Positions 39,291 through 47,166 are shown, numbered from the stretch's first letter. The stretch is 47,617 bases of DNA from JBBAAW01 sp041658075 (GCA_041658075.1 JBBAAW010000006.1:1-47617), one strand, 5' to 3'. Notes: generated by a model from the letters alone, not told the origin. Program-made: numbers and translations.

Positions 39291-40237
39291 ACCTTCTCCT
39301 TTTTAATCTGACATATTTTAACGCCATTATTAATCAAAAGTGACTCCCCTGCTTTCCCACCCATGTAGTCCGACATATAAAAGAGTCGACCGATTCCTGA
39401 TTTGGCTAAAAGTCGTGCACATATCACACAAGGAAAGGTTGTAATGTATATATCGGCACCGGCAATCGAAATACCTTTATTAGCACATTCTCCCACCGCA
39501 TACGCTTCCGCGTGGATGGAGCAGACTTTATCGATCTCTTTACCACCGTGCAGCTTCTCTCTTTCTCTCACACACTCACCGTTTTGACAATATATCTCGC
39601 CAGGTAATGTGGCATTCCAACCTTCCACAACTGTAACCCCGCCTTTAACAATCACACACCCCGTTTTGTACCCACATGTAGACTTGTCGCACAACAAACA
39701 AGCCTGTTTCATGAAGTCGATATTGTTATTCGTCGTGGTGGTATGATGCTCTACATCGGAATGACGAAACGCACGGAGTTTGTCCGCAATATCAAGTGGT
39801 GACAGCTTTAACTCTTGGTAGGTATAAAATATCCCCTTCTCGTTGCGATCTAAAAAACCCGGAATACAGGGCATTATATGAAAGTGCAGATGCCCCAAGC
39901 TTTTTCCACTTCCTATTCCGCCTTCCCGATACAAAATATTAGAATCTTCCACACCAAAACCCTTTTTTAGCAAGTCGATACCTAAAGAAGTAAGTTTACC
40001 TACTGTGACCCACTCATCTGGGGTTATTTCGCGAAAGCGCTCAATATGTCGTCTTGGGATAATCAGCAAGTGCCCGTCTAAATAAGGAAAAAGGTTCACA
40101 GACAAAACTATTCCTTTTTCCTCCACAATAATATACTTGTCCTTTAAGTCGCAAAAAACACATTTATCCAGCGAGCTTACAACCCTATCATACCAGTCGC
40201 TAATTCGTGGATTTGCAACCTTTGCCGCTTTTGTCAC
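39281..40237 (-). CDS. HIT domain fused to dCMP deaminase
   Basis: 318 residues. The N-terminal half (15-165) is a GalT/HIT-type domain: CVFCDLKDK, HLLIIPRRHIERF and the catalytic HLHFHIMP. The C-terminal half (175-318) is a dCMP deaminase: CSIHAEAYAVGECA (the HAE zinc motif) and TTFPCVICARLLAKSGIGRLFY (PCxxC). The deaminase turns dCMP into dUMP for the overlapping thymidylate synthase gene. The HIT domain may hydrolyse a nucleotide-adduct by-product or make the substrate; that is inference. The fusion is not one I know as standard. Confidence 0.85.
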   Translation of the reverse strand: MTKAAKVANPRISDWYDRVVSSLDKCVFCDLKDKYIIVEEKGIVLSVNLFPYLDGHLLIIPRRHIERFREITPDEWVTVGKLTSLGIDLLKKGFGVEDSNILYREGGIGSGKSLGHLHFHIMPCIPGFLDRNEKGIFYTYQELKLSPLDIADKLRAFRHSDVEHHTTTTNNNIDFMKQACLLCDKSTCGYKTGCVIVKGGVTVVEGWNATLPGEIYCQNGECVREREKLHGGKEIDKVCSIHAEAYAVGECANKGISIAGADIYITTFPCVICARLLAKSGIGRLFYMSDYMGGKAGESLLINNGVKICQIKKEKVWK

Positions 40238-41438
40238 TTTTGCTATCTTTCTCCTTTAATTGCCCATTTTCCAACAGCATCGCCTTAAATTTGTCGTCCT
40301 GCATACACTCTCCAAAAATCTCCTTTACTTTTTTGTAGGCCATTTTGTTAATTATTGTAGATGACGATAAAAAAGGCGACTGGCGGGGTTCTAAAACCAC
40401 TTTCCCACCGTAACTTTTTACAATTTTATACTCCGCACTCTGTTTAATACCGTTATTCCAGTCCTCATCCACAGTAAAAAACACATGGGGTTTTAACACT
40501 TCCAATGTTGGAGCCACTGTTTCATCGTCAAAAATATAAACATAGTCAACAAAATCAAGGCTGGCCAAAACATATGCACGGGAAAACTCGTTAATAATTG
40601 GCCGACCGTAACCCTTTTTGGCACTGATTTTTGCGTCGGACGGAATTCCCACTACTAAAGTGTCGCCCAACAACGAGGCTTTTTGAATAAAGCGAGTGTG
40701 TCCTACGTGTAAAAGGTCGTAGGAGCCGGAAACAAATACCGTATTTTTTTTGCCTGCTAACTCCAAAAGTTCAAGAGGATTTTTGTAAATCTTTCTTGAC
40801 GGATTAAATGCCCTGGAATTGTTTGGCGTTTGATCGCCATAATCCGCGGGCTTAAAGTCAGAGATAGTATTAAGTCCAAAATTGATGTTTTTTGACCATA
40901 GATAAGAAGCCACGATTTCCATGAATCTAATGTTGGCAATATGCTCTATCAAATCCCGTGCGCTTTTATATGGGTTAGCATCCTCCCTAACTATTAACTT
41001 TCCTTTATGCTTTTTTAATAAATATTTGGCCTGATCGTCAAAATTTCCGTTTTCCAATTCTTTTTGGTTGGTGTAAAAAATATCCGGCTCGAGTAAAACT
41101 ATTGAAGTGTGGGGCTCGCCTTCGTCAATAATTGTTGTGTAGTCAACCGATCTTAAATAGCTTAGCATCTCAACTCGCGCCGATTGGTTTAGCAAGGGAA
41201 AATCAGATCCTTTGATTTTTGTTATGGAACGGTCCGAGCATAAACCCACTACTAAAATATCTCCCAAGGCCTTAGCTTCAGCTAAGAATCTGCAGTGCCC
41301 CGGAGTAATAAGCTCAAAGGACCCCGCAACAAAAACAACCTTTTGGCCTTTTTTGTGAATTTTTTGACTGAGTTTAACTAGATTTTTAAACTCAACTATC
41401 TTTTTGTGCCTATCTTTTGCTCTTTTTAGCTTTAGCAT
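40200..41438 (-). CDS. tandem cytidylyltransferase (RfaE/TagD-like repeats)
   Basis: From Met 41438, 412 residues with two nucleotidyltransferase domains. The first is KVVFVAGSFELITPGHCRFLAEAKALGDILVVGLCSD; its HxGH motif has become TPGH, so it may be inactive. The second is TVFVSGSYDLLHVGHTRFIQKASLLGDTLVVGIPSD, with an intact HVGH and the downstream GYGRPIINEFSRAYVLASL. Such enzymes make CDP- or ADP-linked sugars and alcohols, or act on nucleotide cofactors. The overlap with the deaminase gene suggests a joint role. topA lies 2 nt upstream. Confidence 0.85.
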   Translation of the reverse strand: MLKLKRAKDRHKKIVEFKNLVKLSQKIHKKGQKVVFVAGSFELITPGHCRFLAEAKALGDILVVGLCSDRSITKIKGSDFPLLNQSARVEMLSYLRSVDYTTIIDEGEPHTSIVLLEPDIFYTNQKELENGNFDDQAKYLLKKHKGKLIVREDANPYKSARDLIEHIANIRFMEIVASYLWSKNINFGLNTISDFKPADYGDQTPNNSRAFNPSRKIYKNPLELLELAGKKNTVFVSGSYDLLHVGHTRFIQKASLLGDTLVVGIPSDAKISAKKGYGRPIINEFSRAYVLASLDFVDYVYIFDDETVAPTLEVLKPHVFFTVDEDWNNGIKQSAEYKIVKSYGGKVVLEPRQSPFLSSSTIINKMAYKKVKEIFGECMQDDKFKAMLLENGQLKEKDSKSDKSGKGCKSTN

Positions 41439-41440
41439 AT

Positions 41441-43627
41441 TCAAACCCCCATGTCGCTTGACGTTGCAATGGCAGGTTTCTTCCAAGTAGAATACTTGCA
41501 ATCCGGATAACGGGAACAACCGTAAAATGTGCGGCCTTTACCCTTTTTAACTACCAAGTCGCCTTCTTTGCATTCCGGACATTTTACTCCTATTTTCACC
41601 AGAAACGGTTTAGTAGATTTGCAATCCGGATAGCGAGAGCAGGCTAAAAATTTGCCAAATCTCCCCACTTTTAAAATATAGTCGCCTTCTTTACACACCT
41701 CACATTTGCCGTAATCCTTTACCTCTGGGGTACTTTCTACAGTATTACCATTTTCATCTACCAAAGAAGTAATTTTCTCCTCTATTGGTTTGGCAAAGTC
41801 ACATTTAGGGTAGTCAGAACAACTTAAAAATTTACCGTACTTTCCAAGTTTAAACATTAACTTTTTGCTGCATTTTGGACACAGCTCCTCAGAGTTGCCT
41901 AAAAATGTAATATCTTGCTTTTTTAATTCTTTATCTTTTTGCTCAACCACTTTCTCAAAGGGCTGGTAAAACTCCTTAATAACGGGCTGCCACTTGAGCT
42001 TGCCAACTGCTACTTCGTCCAGTTGTTCCTCCATCCGCGCGGTAAAATCGTAGTCTACTATGTTACTAAAGTGTTTATTAAGTAAATCTATGACAACATA
42101 CGCAACATCCAAGGGTTTAAAATATCGTGATTCCTTTTCTACATAACCGCGCTGCTGGATTGTTTGGATAGTTGGAGCATAAGTGGAGGGCCTGCCGACT
42201 CCTATCTCTTCTAGGGCCTTGATTAAGCTTGCATCTGTAAAACGGGCCGGCGGTTGGGTAAAATGTTGTGCCGGATTTAATTTATTAAGTTCTACGTTAT
42301 CCCCTTCTGACATTTCGGGAAGCTGGTTTTGCGTTTCATCCTCGTTGTCCCCATTACCCACACCCTCGTCTTCGGGTTGTTTAACTACGGCAATGCTAGA
42401 TAACTCCAGCCATCCCGCAAATTTAATCACGGATCCGTTTGCTCTAAACCCGTGGCCACTATCACTTAGGATGTCCACGCTGGTAGCATCGTAAATTGCC
42501 GGCGCCATCTGGCATTCAATAGAACGATGCCATATCAACGAATATACTTTTTGTTCCTCCGCACTTAATTTTGCGACATCCGCGTCTCTAGGAGTCGAAC
42601 CTATATTGGTAATTCTTATGGCCTCGTGGGCTTCCTGCGCATTTTTGGAGTTGTTTTTGTAATAATTGGGCGACTCCGGTAAATGGGCTTTTGAATACTT
42701 TTTCTCCACAAACTGCCTAACTACGTCAATAAACTGGGCGGAAAGATTCAACGAATCGGTTCTGTGATAAGTGATAAGACCCTTTTCAAAAAGACTTTGG
42801 GCGGCTTTCATAGTTTTGTAAGCAGGAAAGCCAAAAACGTTAGACGCGCTTTGCTGTAAGGTGGAAGTTTTGAGTGGAGGATACGGGCGTTTTTGCTTCT
42901 GGGTTTTGGTAATTTTGGCGACTTTAAAACTTCCAGCTTTTAATGCGTCGACTATGTTATCTACAACTTTCTGACTCCCCATCTCCAACTTCTTGCCATC
43001 TTTTTCTATTAAGTTGGCCTTGAATTTTCCATTCTCATGGTCAAACAAGCCCTCAATAGACCAGTATTCCACGGGCTTAAAGGCTAGCCTCTCCCGCTCG
43101 CGCTCAACTACAATTTTTACCGCTACACTTTGTACTCTTCCGGCAGAAAGCCCAAACCGTACTTTTTTCCAAAGGAGTGGCGACAGTTTGTAACCTACTA
43201 GACGATCTAATACCCTGCGCGCCTGTTGCGCGTCCACCAAATTAACGTCAATCTTACCTTGATTCTTAAAAGACTCCTGCACCGCGCTTTTGGTAATCTC
43301 ATGAAAAACCGCGCGACCGTAGTCCTTTTCTTTAAGCTTTAAAAGCTCTTTTAGATGCCACGCTATGGCCTCCCCTTCCCTATCGGGGTCTGTTGCCAAA
43401 ACAACCTTTTCTGCATCTTTAGAATACTTCTTTAATTCGGTTAAAGTTTTCTTGGCTTTGTCCGGCACCACATATTCCGGTTCAAAGTTGTGTTCAACAT
43501 CCACACCCAACCCGCTTTTTGGCAGATCGCAAATATGTCCCATAGACGCTTTGACCACAAAATCCTTTCCCAATATGGTCGACAGGGTCTTTGCTTTGGT
43601 GGGCGACTCCACAATTACTAAATTCAT
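41441..43627 (-). CDS. topA: DNA topoisomerase I
   Basis: Relaxes negative supercoils by cutting one strand. 728 residues: Toprim domain MNLVIVESPTKAKTLSTILG with GHICDLP and DPDREGEAIAWHL, the catalytic tyrosine in GLITYHRTDS (about 290), and three C-terminal zinc ribbons, each with CxxC..CSxYPxC (CPKCSKK..CSDYPKC, CEVCKEGD..CSRYPDC, CPECKEGD..CSRYPDC). A TATTCT box 7 nt before the ATG suggests a leaderless internal promoter. Confidence 0.97.
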   Translation of the reverse strand: MNLVIVESPTKAKTLSTILGKDFVVKASMGHICDLPKSGLGVDVEHNFEPEYVVPDKAKKTLTELKKYSKDAEKVVLATDPDREGEAIAWHLKELLKLKEKDYGRAVFHEITKSAVQESFKNQGKIDVNLVDAQQARRVLDRLVGYKLSPLLWKKVRFGLSAGRVQSVAVKIVVERERERLAFKPVEYWSIEGLFDHENGKFKANLIEKDGKKLEMGSQKVVDNIVDALKAGSFKVAKITKTQKQKRPYPPLKTSTLQQSASNVFGFPAYKTMKAAQSLFEKGLITYHRTDSLNLSAQFIDVVRQFVEKKYSKAHLPESPNYYKNNSKNAQEAHEAIRITNIGSTPRDADVAKLSAEEQKVYSLIWHRSIECQMAPAIYDATSVDILSDSGHGFRANGSVIKFAGWLELSSIAVVKQPEDEGVGNGDNEDETQNQLPEMSEGDNVELNKLNPAQHFTQPPARFTDASLIKALEEIGVGRPSTYAPTIQTIQQRGYVEKESRYFKPLDVAYVVIDLLNKHFSNIVDYDFTARMEEQLDEVAVGKLKWQPVIKEFYQPFEKVVEQKDKELKKQDITFLGNSEELCPKCSKKLMFKLGKYGKFLSCSDYPKCDFAKPIEEKITSLVDENGNTVESTPEVKDYGKCEVCKEGDYILKVGRFGKFLACSRYPDCKSTKPFLVKIGVKCPECKEGDLVVKKGKGRTFYGCSRYPDCKYSTWKKPAIATSSDMGV

Positions 43628-43649
43628 ATGTTAAAGAATACCACACTCG

Positions 43650-44303
43650 TCAAAAAACGATATCGTCGATGTTGCTAACCAAATGAGCTCCTTGTTTAAT
43701 AAGCTCGTTGGCACCCATGCTGGTGTAAGAAAATATGCTTCCGGGCACAACAAAAACTTCCTTGCCCAATTCCAGCGCCGCCTCAACTGTGCTCATGCAG
43801 CCACTTTTTTGCGTTGCCTCCACTACCAAAAGCGCATCCGCCAAACCTGCAATAAACCGATTTCTTTCCAAAAATGTCCATTTTGAAGCTGCAAGATAGG
43901 GATCAAAGGGCGACACCAAAAAGCCTTTTTGCGACTCTACAATTTGCCGACATAAATCTTTATTGCTAAAATCGCCAATTTTCAGGATTCCAAAGCCCAA
44001 CACGCCGATTGTAGTTCCTCCGGCTTTTAAAACAGCTCTCTGCGCCTCCTCGTCGACCCCTTCAGCCAAGCCGGAAACCACAGTAACGCCCGCGCTCACC
44101 AATCGTGGCACAAAATCCCACACCACCTTTTTTCCATAATCGCTCATATTTCTACTGCCAATCACTGCCAAACTTCTTGTAGGCCAAGAAAACGCTTTCC
44201 CCACCTCGTCGCTTGCCAAAACACTTAATACTTTTGGGGTGTTTATGAGATTTTTTACCGATTCCGGAAAGCGCGGATCATCGTACGAAATTTTAATAAT
44301 CAT
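43650..44303 (-). CDS. dprA: DNA-processing protein DprA
   Basis: Protects incoming single-stranded DNA and loads RecA in natural transformation. 217 residues of the Rossmann domain: VIGSRNMSDYGKKVVWDFVPRLVSAGVTVVSGLAEGVDEEAQRAVL, SPFDPYLAASKWTFLERNRFIAGLADALLVVEA and VPGSIFSYTSMGANELIKQGA. The N-terminal SAM and C-terminal winged-helix domains are absent. It is leaderless: TTGACG-16-TATTTT-6-ATG, with the 31-bp repeat 3 bp upstream of the -35. Confidence 0.95.
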   Translation of the reverse strand: MIIKISYDDPRFPESVKNLINTPKVLSVLASDEVGKAFSWPTRSLAVIGSRNMSDYGKKVVWDFVPRLVSAGVTVVSGLAEGVDEEAQRAVLKAGGTTIGVLGFGILKIGDFSNKDLCRQIVESQKGFLVSPFDPYLAASKWTFLERNRFIAGLADALLVVEATQKSGCMSTVEAALELGKEVFVVPGSIFSYTSMGANELIKQGAHLVSNIDDIVF

Positions 44304-44309
44304 ACCTGC

Positions 44310-44337
44310 AAAATACCTTAAAACGCCTGGGCGTCAA
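44310..44337 (-). promoter_or_regulatory. leaderless promoter of dprA (TTGACG-16-TATTTT)
   Basis: TTGACG (44337-44332), 16 bp, TATTTT (44315-44310), 6 nt, ATG at 44303. A 12-bp palindrome ACGCC-TG-GGCGT (44323-44334) overlaps the -35 and spacer. Confidence 0.65.
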
Positions 44338-44340
44338 GGG

Positions 44341-44371
44341 ACTTGACTCTAATTTGAATAGAATTTGCCGT
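44341..44371 (-). repeat. 31-bp repeat, copy 2 (between dprA and def)
   Basis: Identical to 21390-21420. On the minus strand it ends 3 bp before the dprA -35 box. On the plus strand it ends 9 bp before the def -10 box. It could influence both divergent genes. Confidence 0.8.
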
Positions 44372-44380
44372 GGTTATTGG

Positions 44381-44386
44381 TATAAT
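44381..44386 (+). promoter_or_regulatory. -10 box TATAAT of def
   Basis: Perfect TATAAT, 8 nt before the ATG at 44395. No good -35 box at the usual distance; the 31-bp repeat occupies the upstream region. Confidence 0.55.
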
Positions 44387-44394
44387 GAGCACAT

Positions 44395-44922
44395 ATGATT
44401 TTAGAGGTGGTTAAGTACCCAAGCCCAATATTGACTCAAAAAAGTCAAAAAGCCCTATTTAATAAGGAGCTTAAGGCCTTGGTGCAAAATATGCTTGACA
44501 CTATAAACTCTTTTAAAAAACCGCAGGCGGCGGGACTCTCAGCGATTCAAGTTGACACTCCGTTGCGGGTTTTAATTGCGCGCGATATTGTTTCCAATCA
44601 AGTAGGAAATGACGGATCTCACGAGATGTTTAACGACTTTATCTTAGTAAACCCAAAATTCGTGAGTTTTTCCAAAGAAGAAGAGTTGGATTGGGAAGGA
44701 TGCCTTAGCTTCCCTGATCTGTACGGCAAGGTTTGGCGCTCAAAAAAGGTCAAACTTAAATACCAAAACATTCAGGGCAGGGAGCAAAGACTTACCGCTA
44801 GTAACTTCTTAGCTCGCGTTATTCAGCACGAAATGGATCATTTGGACGGAATTACCTTTAACACCAAAATCGTGGGAAAAATGCATAAGGGCGAAGAGTT
44901 GGAGAAGGGAGTGACGATATGA
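44395..44922 (+). CDS. def: peptide deformylase
   Basis: Removes the formyl group from new proteins. 175 residues with the three family motifs: AAGLSAIQVDTP (motif 1, Ser in place of the usual Ala), WEGCLSFPDLYG (motif 2, metal-binding Cys) and QHEMDHLDGITF (motif 3, HExxH). Overlaps fmt by 4 nt; def-fmt is a standard pair. Confidence 0.96.
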   Translation: MILEVVKYPSPILTQKSQKALFNKELKALVQNMLDTINSFKKPQAAGLSAIQVDTPLRVLIARDIVSNQVGNDGSHEMFNDFILVNPKFVSFSKEEELDWEGCLSFPDLYGKVWRSKKVKLKYQNIQGREQRLTASNFLARVIQHEMDHLDGITFNTKIVGKMHKGEELEKGVTI

Positions 44923-45881
44923 AAAAGTTTTTTAGAAAAATAGCATTTTTTGGAACATCGGATAGATCTGTGCCAATATTAGAGTCGCTCAAAGGTAATT
45001 TTGATCTGGTACTTTGCGTTACCAAAGAAGATGTACTAATTGGTCGACATCAAACTCCCAAAGAAGTAGAAGTAAAAAGGTGGGCTAGAGAAAATAGAGT
45101 AAACTTTGTAACCATAAACGAGTCTCTCAAAGACGGGTCCCAAAGAGTTATTGAACAAATAAAGTTATCAGAAGCAGAGATTGGCGTGGTGGCAGATTTT
45201 GGATTTATTATTCCACAGGAAATATTAGATATTTTTCCCAAAGGGCTTATAAACATACACTTCTCTCTTTTGCCAAAATATCGAGGAGCCAGCCCGGTAC
45301 AATTTGCAATTTTAAATGGCGACGCGCAAACGGGAATTACTTATCAACTTATGGAAAAAACTTTAGACACAGGGCCCGTTATCGAGCAGGTTGTCTATAA
45401 ACTGAATGAAACAGAAACTTCTGGAGAGCTATACAAAATTCTATTTAACGTAGCAGCGAACCACCTGCCCAAAGTCCTCAAAAACTATCTGGACGGAAAA
45501 ACCACACCAAAGGTGCAGGACGAATCGCAAGCAAGCTACACCCGCTCCCCTTCCCACCCAACCGCCACTCATATCTTTAAGGAGGACGCCAGGATTAATT
45601 GGGGCGACAAGGTGCAAAAGATCGACGCTGCTATAAGGGCGTACAGCCCCTGGCCCGTTGCCTGGACGACATTAGAAGAGATGCAAAACGCCAAGGATAA
45701 AGTAGCCGGCTTTACGCAAATAAAAGATCCAAGAAACGCAACAAAGACAGTAAAAATCTGTTCGATTGGTGGCGGGATGATGATGACTAAAGGCAGACTG
45801 GCAATCAACGAGATCCAAATAGAGGGCGGAAAGGTCCTGTCGTGGCAACAGTTCTGTAATGGGTATTTGGCGTTGCATTAA
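44919..45881 (+). CDS. fmt: methionyl-tRNA formyltransferase
   Basis: Adds the formyl group to initiator Met-tRNA. 320 residues: IAFFGTSDRSVPILESL, then the formyl-transfer core IINIHFSLLPKYRGASPVQFAILNGD, GITYQLMEKTLDTGPV, and a C-terminal tRNA-binding domain from about 205. It follows def with an ATGA overlap. Confidence 0.96.
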   Translation: MKKFFRKIAFFGTSDRSVPILESLKGNFDLVLCVTKEDVLIGRHQTPKEVEVKRWARENRVNFVTINESLKDGSQRVIEQIKLSEAEIGVVADFGFIIPQEILDIFPKGLINIHFSLLPKYRGASPVQFAILNGDAQTGITYQLMEKTLDTGPVIEQVVYKLNETETSGELYKILFNVAANHLPKVLKNYLDGKTTPKVQDESQASYTRSPSHPTATHIFKEDARINWGDKVQKIDAAIRAYSPWPVAWTTLEEMQNAKDKVAGFTQIKDPRNATKTVKICSIGGGMMMTKGRLAINEIQIEGGKVLSWQQFCNGYLALH

Positions 45882-45884
45882 CTA

Positions 45885-45913
45885 TTGACTTTTACATTAC
45901 TTTTTGCTAACCT
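45885..45913 (+). promoter_or_regulatory. leaderless promoter of the vapBC pair (TTGACT-17-TAACCT)
   Basis: TTGACT (45885-45890), 17 bp, TAACCT (45908-45913), 6 nt, ATG at 45920. Confidence 0.6.
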
Positions 45914-45919
45914 CATTGC

Positions 45920-46210
45920 ATGACATACACAGTAGCAATAACAAGACAGGGACAGATGAGTATTCCTGCAGCGTTAAGAGATCTTTTGGGATTTTCTCAA
46001 CCTGGTACCGCCATTGTGAGGGCAGAGAACAACAGACTCGTTGTGGAACCCACTAGAGATATAATGTCGCTTGCCGGCATCCTACACGACAAAATTAAGT
46101 TGCCTAAAGGTTACGAAAAGATGTCCGCCCAAGAAATAATTGACGCGGAAAAGGAGTCCTACAAACAAGGAATAATTAAACGCTATGAAAAATCTCTACG
46201 CCGACGCTAA
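45920..46210 (+). CDS. AbrB-type antitoxin (VapB-like)
   Basis: 96 residues. DNA-binding swapped-hairpin TYTVAITRQGQMSIPAALRDLLGF..GTAIVRAENNRLVVEP, then a helical, basic C-terminus. It overlaps the PIN toxin gene by 26 nt and has a leaderless promoter. Confidence 0.9.
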   Translation: MTYTVAITRQGQMSIPAALRDLLGFSQPGTAIVRAENNRLVVEPTRDIMSLAGILHDKIKLPKGYEKMSAQEIIDAEKESYKQGIIKRYEKSLRRR

Positions 46211-46577
46211 TGTTTTGATCAGTTTTTTAACCAAAAGGATCCCAAGTCAATATCTGGAAGCTGAAAAGATGTTTGTAGACGCTCGAGGGAAAAACATGAA
46301 GGTAATATTGATCCCGGAAGTAATCCTAGAAACGGCTTATGTATTACAAAGCCGTTACGGCGTAAGTAGGCAGGATATACACGATTCACTCACGGAAATC
46401 TTTAATACCCAAGTGGTTGAGGTTAAACACAAAGACATTATAATCAGGGCTTTGGAGATTCTAAAAGAAATAAATGTGGATTTGTCGGATATTTACCTTT
46501 ATCTAACGGCAAAAAACGATAACGCAGAAGTTTTTAGCTTTGACGAAGATTTTGAAAAACTAAAGAGACGCTTTTAA
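46185..46577 (+). CDS. PIN-domain toxin (VapC-like)
   Basis: 130 residues: MKNLYADANVLISFL (first Asp), VILIPEVILETAYVLQ (Glu), NVDLSDIYLYLTAK (Asp) and FSFDEDFEKL (final Asp). All PIN acidic positions are present. The 3' end overlaps rpmB on the opposite strand by 18 nt. Confidence 0.9.
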   Translation: MKNLYADANVLISFLTKRIPSQYLEAEKMFVDARGKNMKVILIPEVILETAYVLQSRYGVSRQDIHDSLTEIFNTQVVEVKHKDIIIRALEILKEINVDLSDIYLYLTAKNDNAEVFSFDEDFEKLKRRF

Positions 46578-46790
46578 TTCACCAGGTGTCTTTTGCGACT
46601 TATTTAAAACGGACAAGCAAGTTGTGCAGAGTTTTAATTTTATGGATACGCCGCCTAAAACCATCCTTTTTTGCCTCAAATTAGGCATTTGATATCTTAT
46701 TGTTCTGTGGGTAACGCGCCGCCCAATTCCTCTAGGCACCAGCTTTCCTCTTAGTCGACCTTTTCCACAAATATCGCAAATTCTTGACAT
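46560..46790 (-). CDS. rpmB: ribosomal protein bL28
   Basis: From Met 46790, 76 residues: SRICDICGKGRLRGKLVPRGIGRRVTHRTIRYQMPNLRQKRMV and a second Cys pair LCTTCLSVL, so this is the zinc-binding form (CDIC ... CTTC). The longer reading from 46853 adds 21 residues without similarity. Confidence 0.93.
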   Translation of the reverse strand: MSRICDICGKGRLRGKLVPRGIGRRVTHRTIRYQMPNLRQKRMVLGGVSIKLKLCTTCLSVLNKSQKTPGELKASL

Positions 46791-46798
46791 AGCTGGGT

Positions 46799-46828
46799 TA
46801 TTTAAGCATATACGCGCCTTTATGTCTA
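46799..46828 (-). promoter_or_regulatory. rpmB promoter (TAGACA-18-TAAATA)
   Basis: TAGACA (46828-46823), 18 bp, TAAATA (46804-46799), 8 nt, ATG at 46790. Confidence 0.5.
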
Positions 46829-46860
46829 CCCTTTGACATGTTAAACTATCCAAGCAACGG

Positions 46861-46935
46861 GCCTGGGTAGTTCAGTGGTAGAATGCCTCCATGGTAAGGA
46901 GGAGGTCGGGAGTTCAATCCTCCCCCCAGGCTCCA
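46861..46935 (+). tRNA. tRNA-Thr (anticodon GGT)
   Basis: Acceptor GCCTGGG/CCCAGGC, anticodon stem CCTCC/GGAGG with loop ATGGTAA (anticodon GGT), T-arm GAGTTCAATCC and encoded CCA. Reads ACC/ACU. Confidence 0.95.
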
Positions 46936-46950
46936 TCCGCCGTAGGCGGA
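46936..46950. repeat. 15-bp hairpin TCCGCC-GTA-GGCGGA between tRNAs
   Basis: Exact 6-bp arms with a 3-nt loop, immediately after the tRNA-Thr CCA and 7 nt before tRNA-Tyr. Probably a processing or spacer hairpin. Confidence 0.5.
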
Positions 46951-46957
46951 CAAGCTT

Positions 46958-47043
46958 GCCGAGGTACCAAAGTGGCCAAATGGAGCAGTCTGTAAAACTG
47001 TTGGCGCAAGCCTTCATAGGTTCGAATCCTATCCTCGGCACCA
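46958..47043 (+). tRNA. tRNA-Tyr (anticodon GTA)
   Basis: Acceptor GCCGAGG/CCTCGGC, anticodon stem CAGT/ACTG with loop CTGTAAA (anticodon GTA), long class II variable arm, T-arm GGTTCGAATCC, encoded CCA. Confidence 0.95.
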
Positions 47044-47055
47044 TCTGGCCGTTGA

Positions 47056-47131
47056 GCCTGGATAGCTCAGCTGGTAGAGCAAGGGTTTTGTAAACCTTAG
47101 GTCGGGAGTTCGAATCTCCCTCCAGGCTCCA
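47056..47131 (+). tRNA. tRNA-Thr (anticodon TGT)
   Basis: Acceptor GCCTGGA/TCCAGGC, anticodon stem AGGGT/ACCTT (one G-U pair) with loop TTTGTAA (anticodon TGT), T-arm GAGTTCGAATCTC, encoded CCA. Reads ACA/ACG. Confidence 0.95.
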
Positions 47132-47166
47132 GAGTATGATAAAATTGCGTAGCTTAAGGAGAAATT

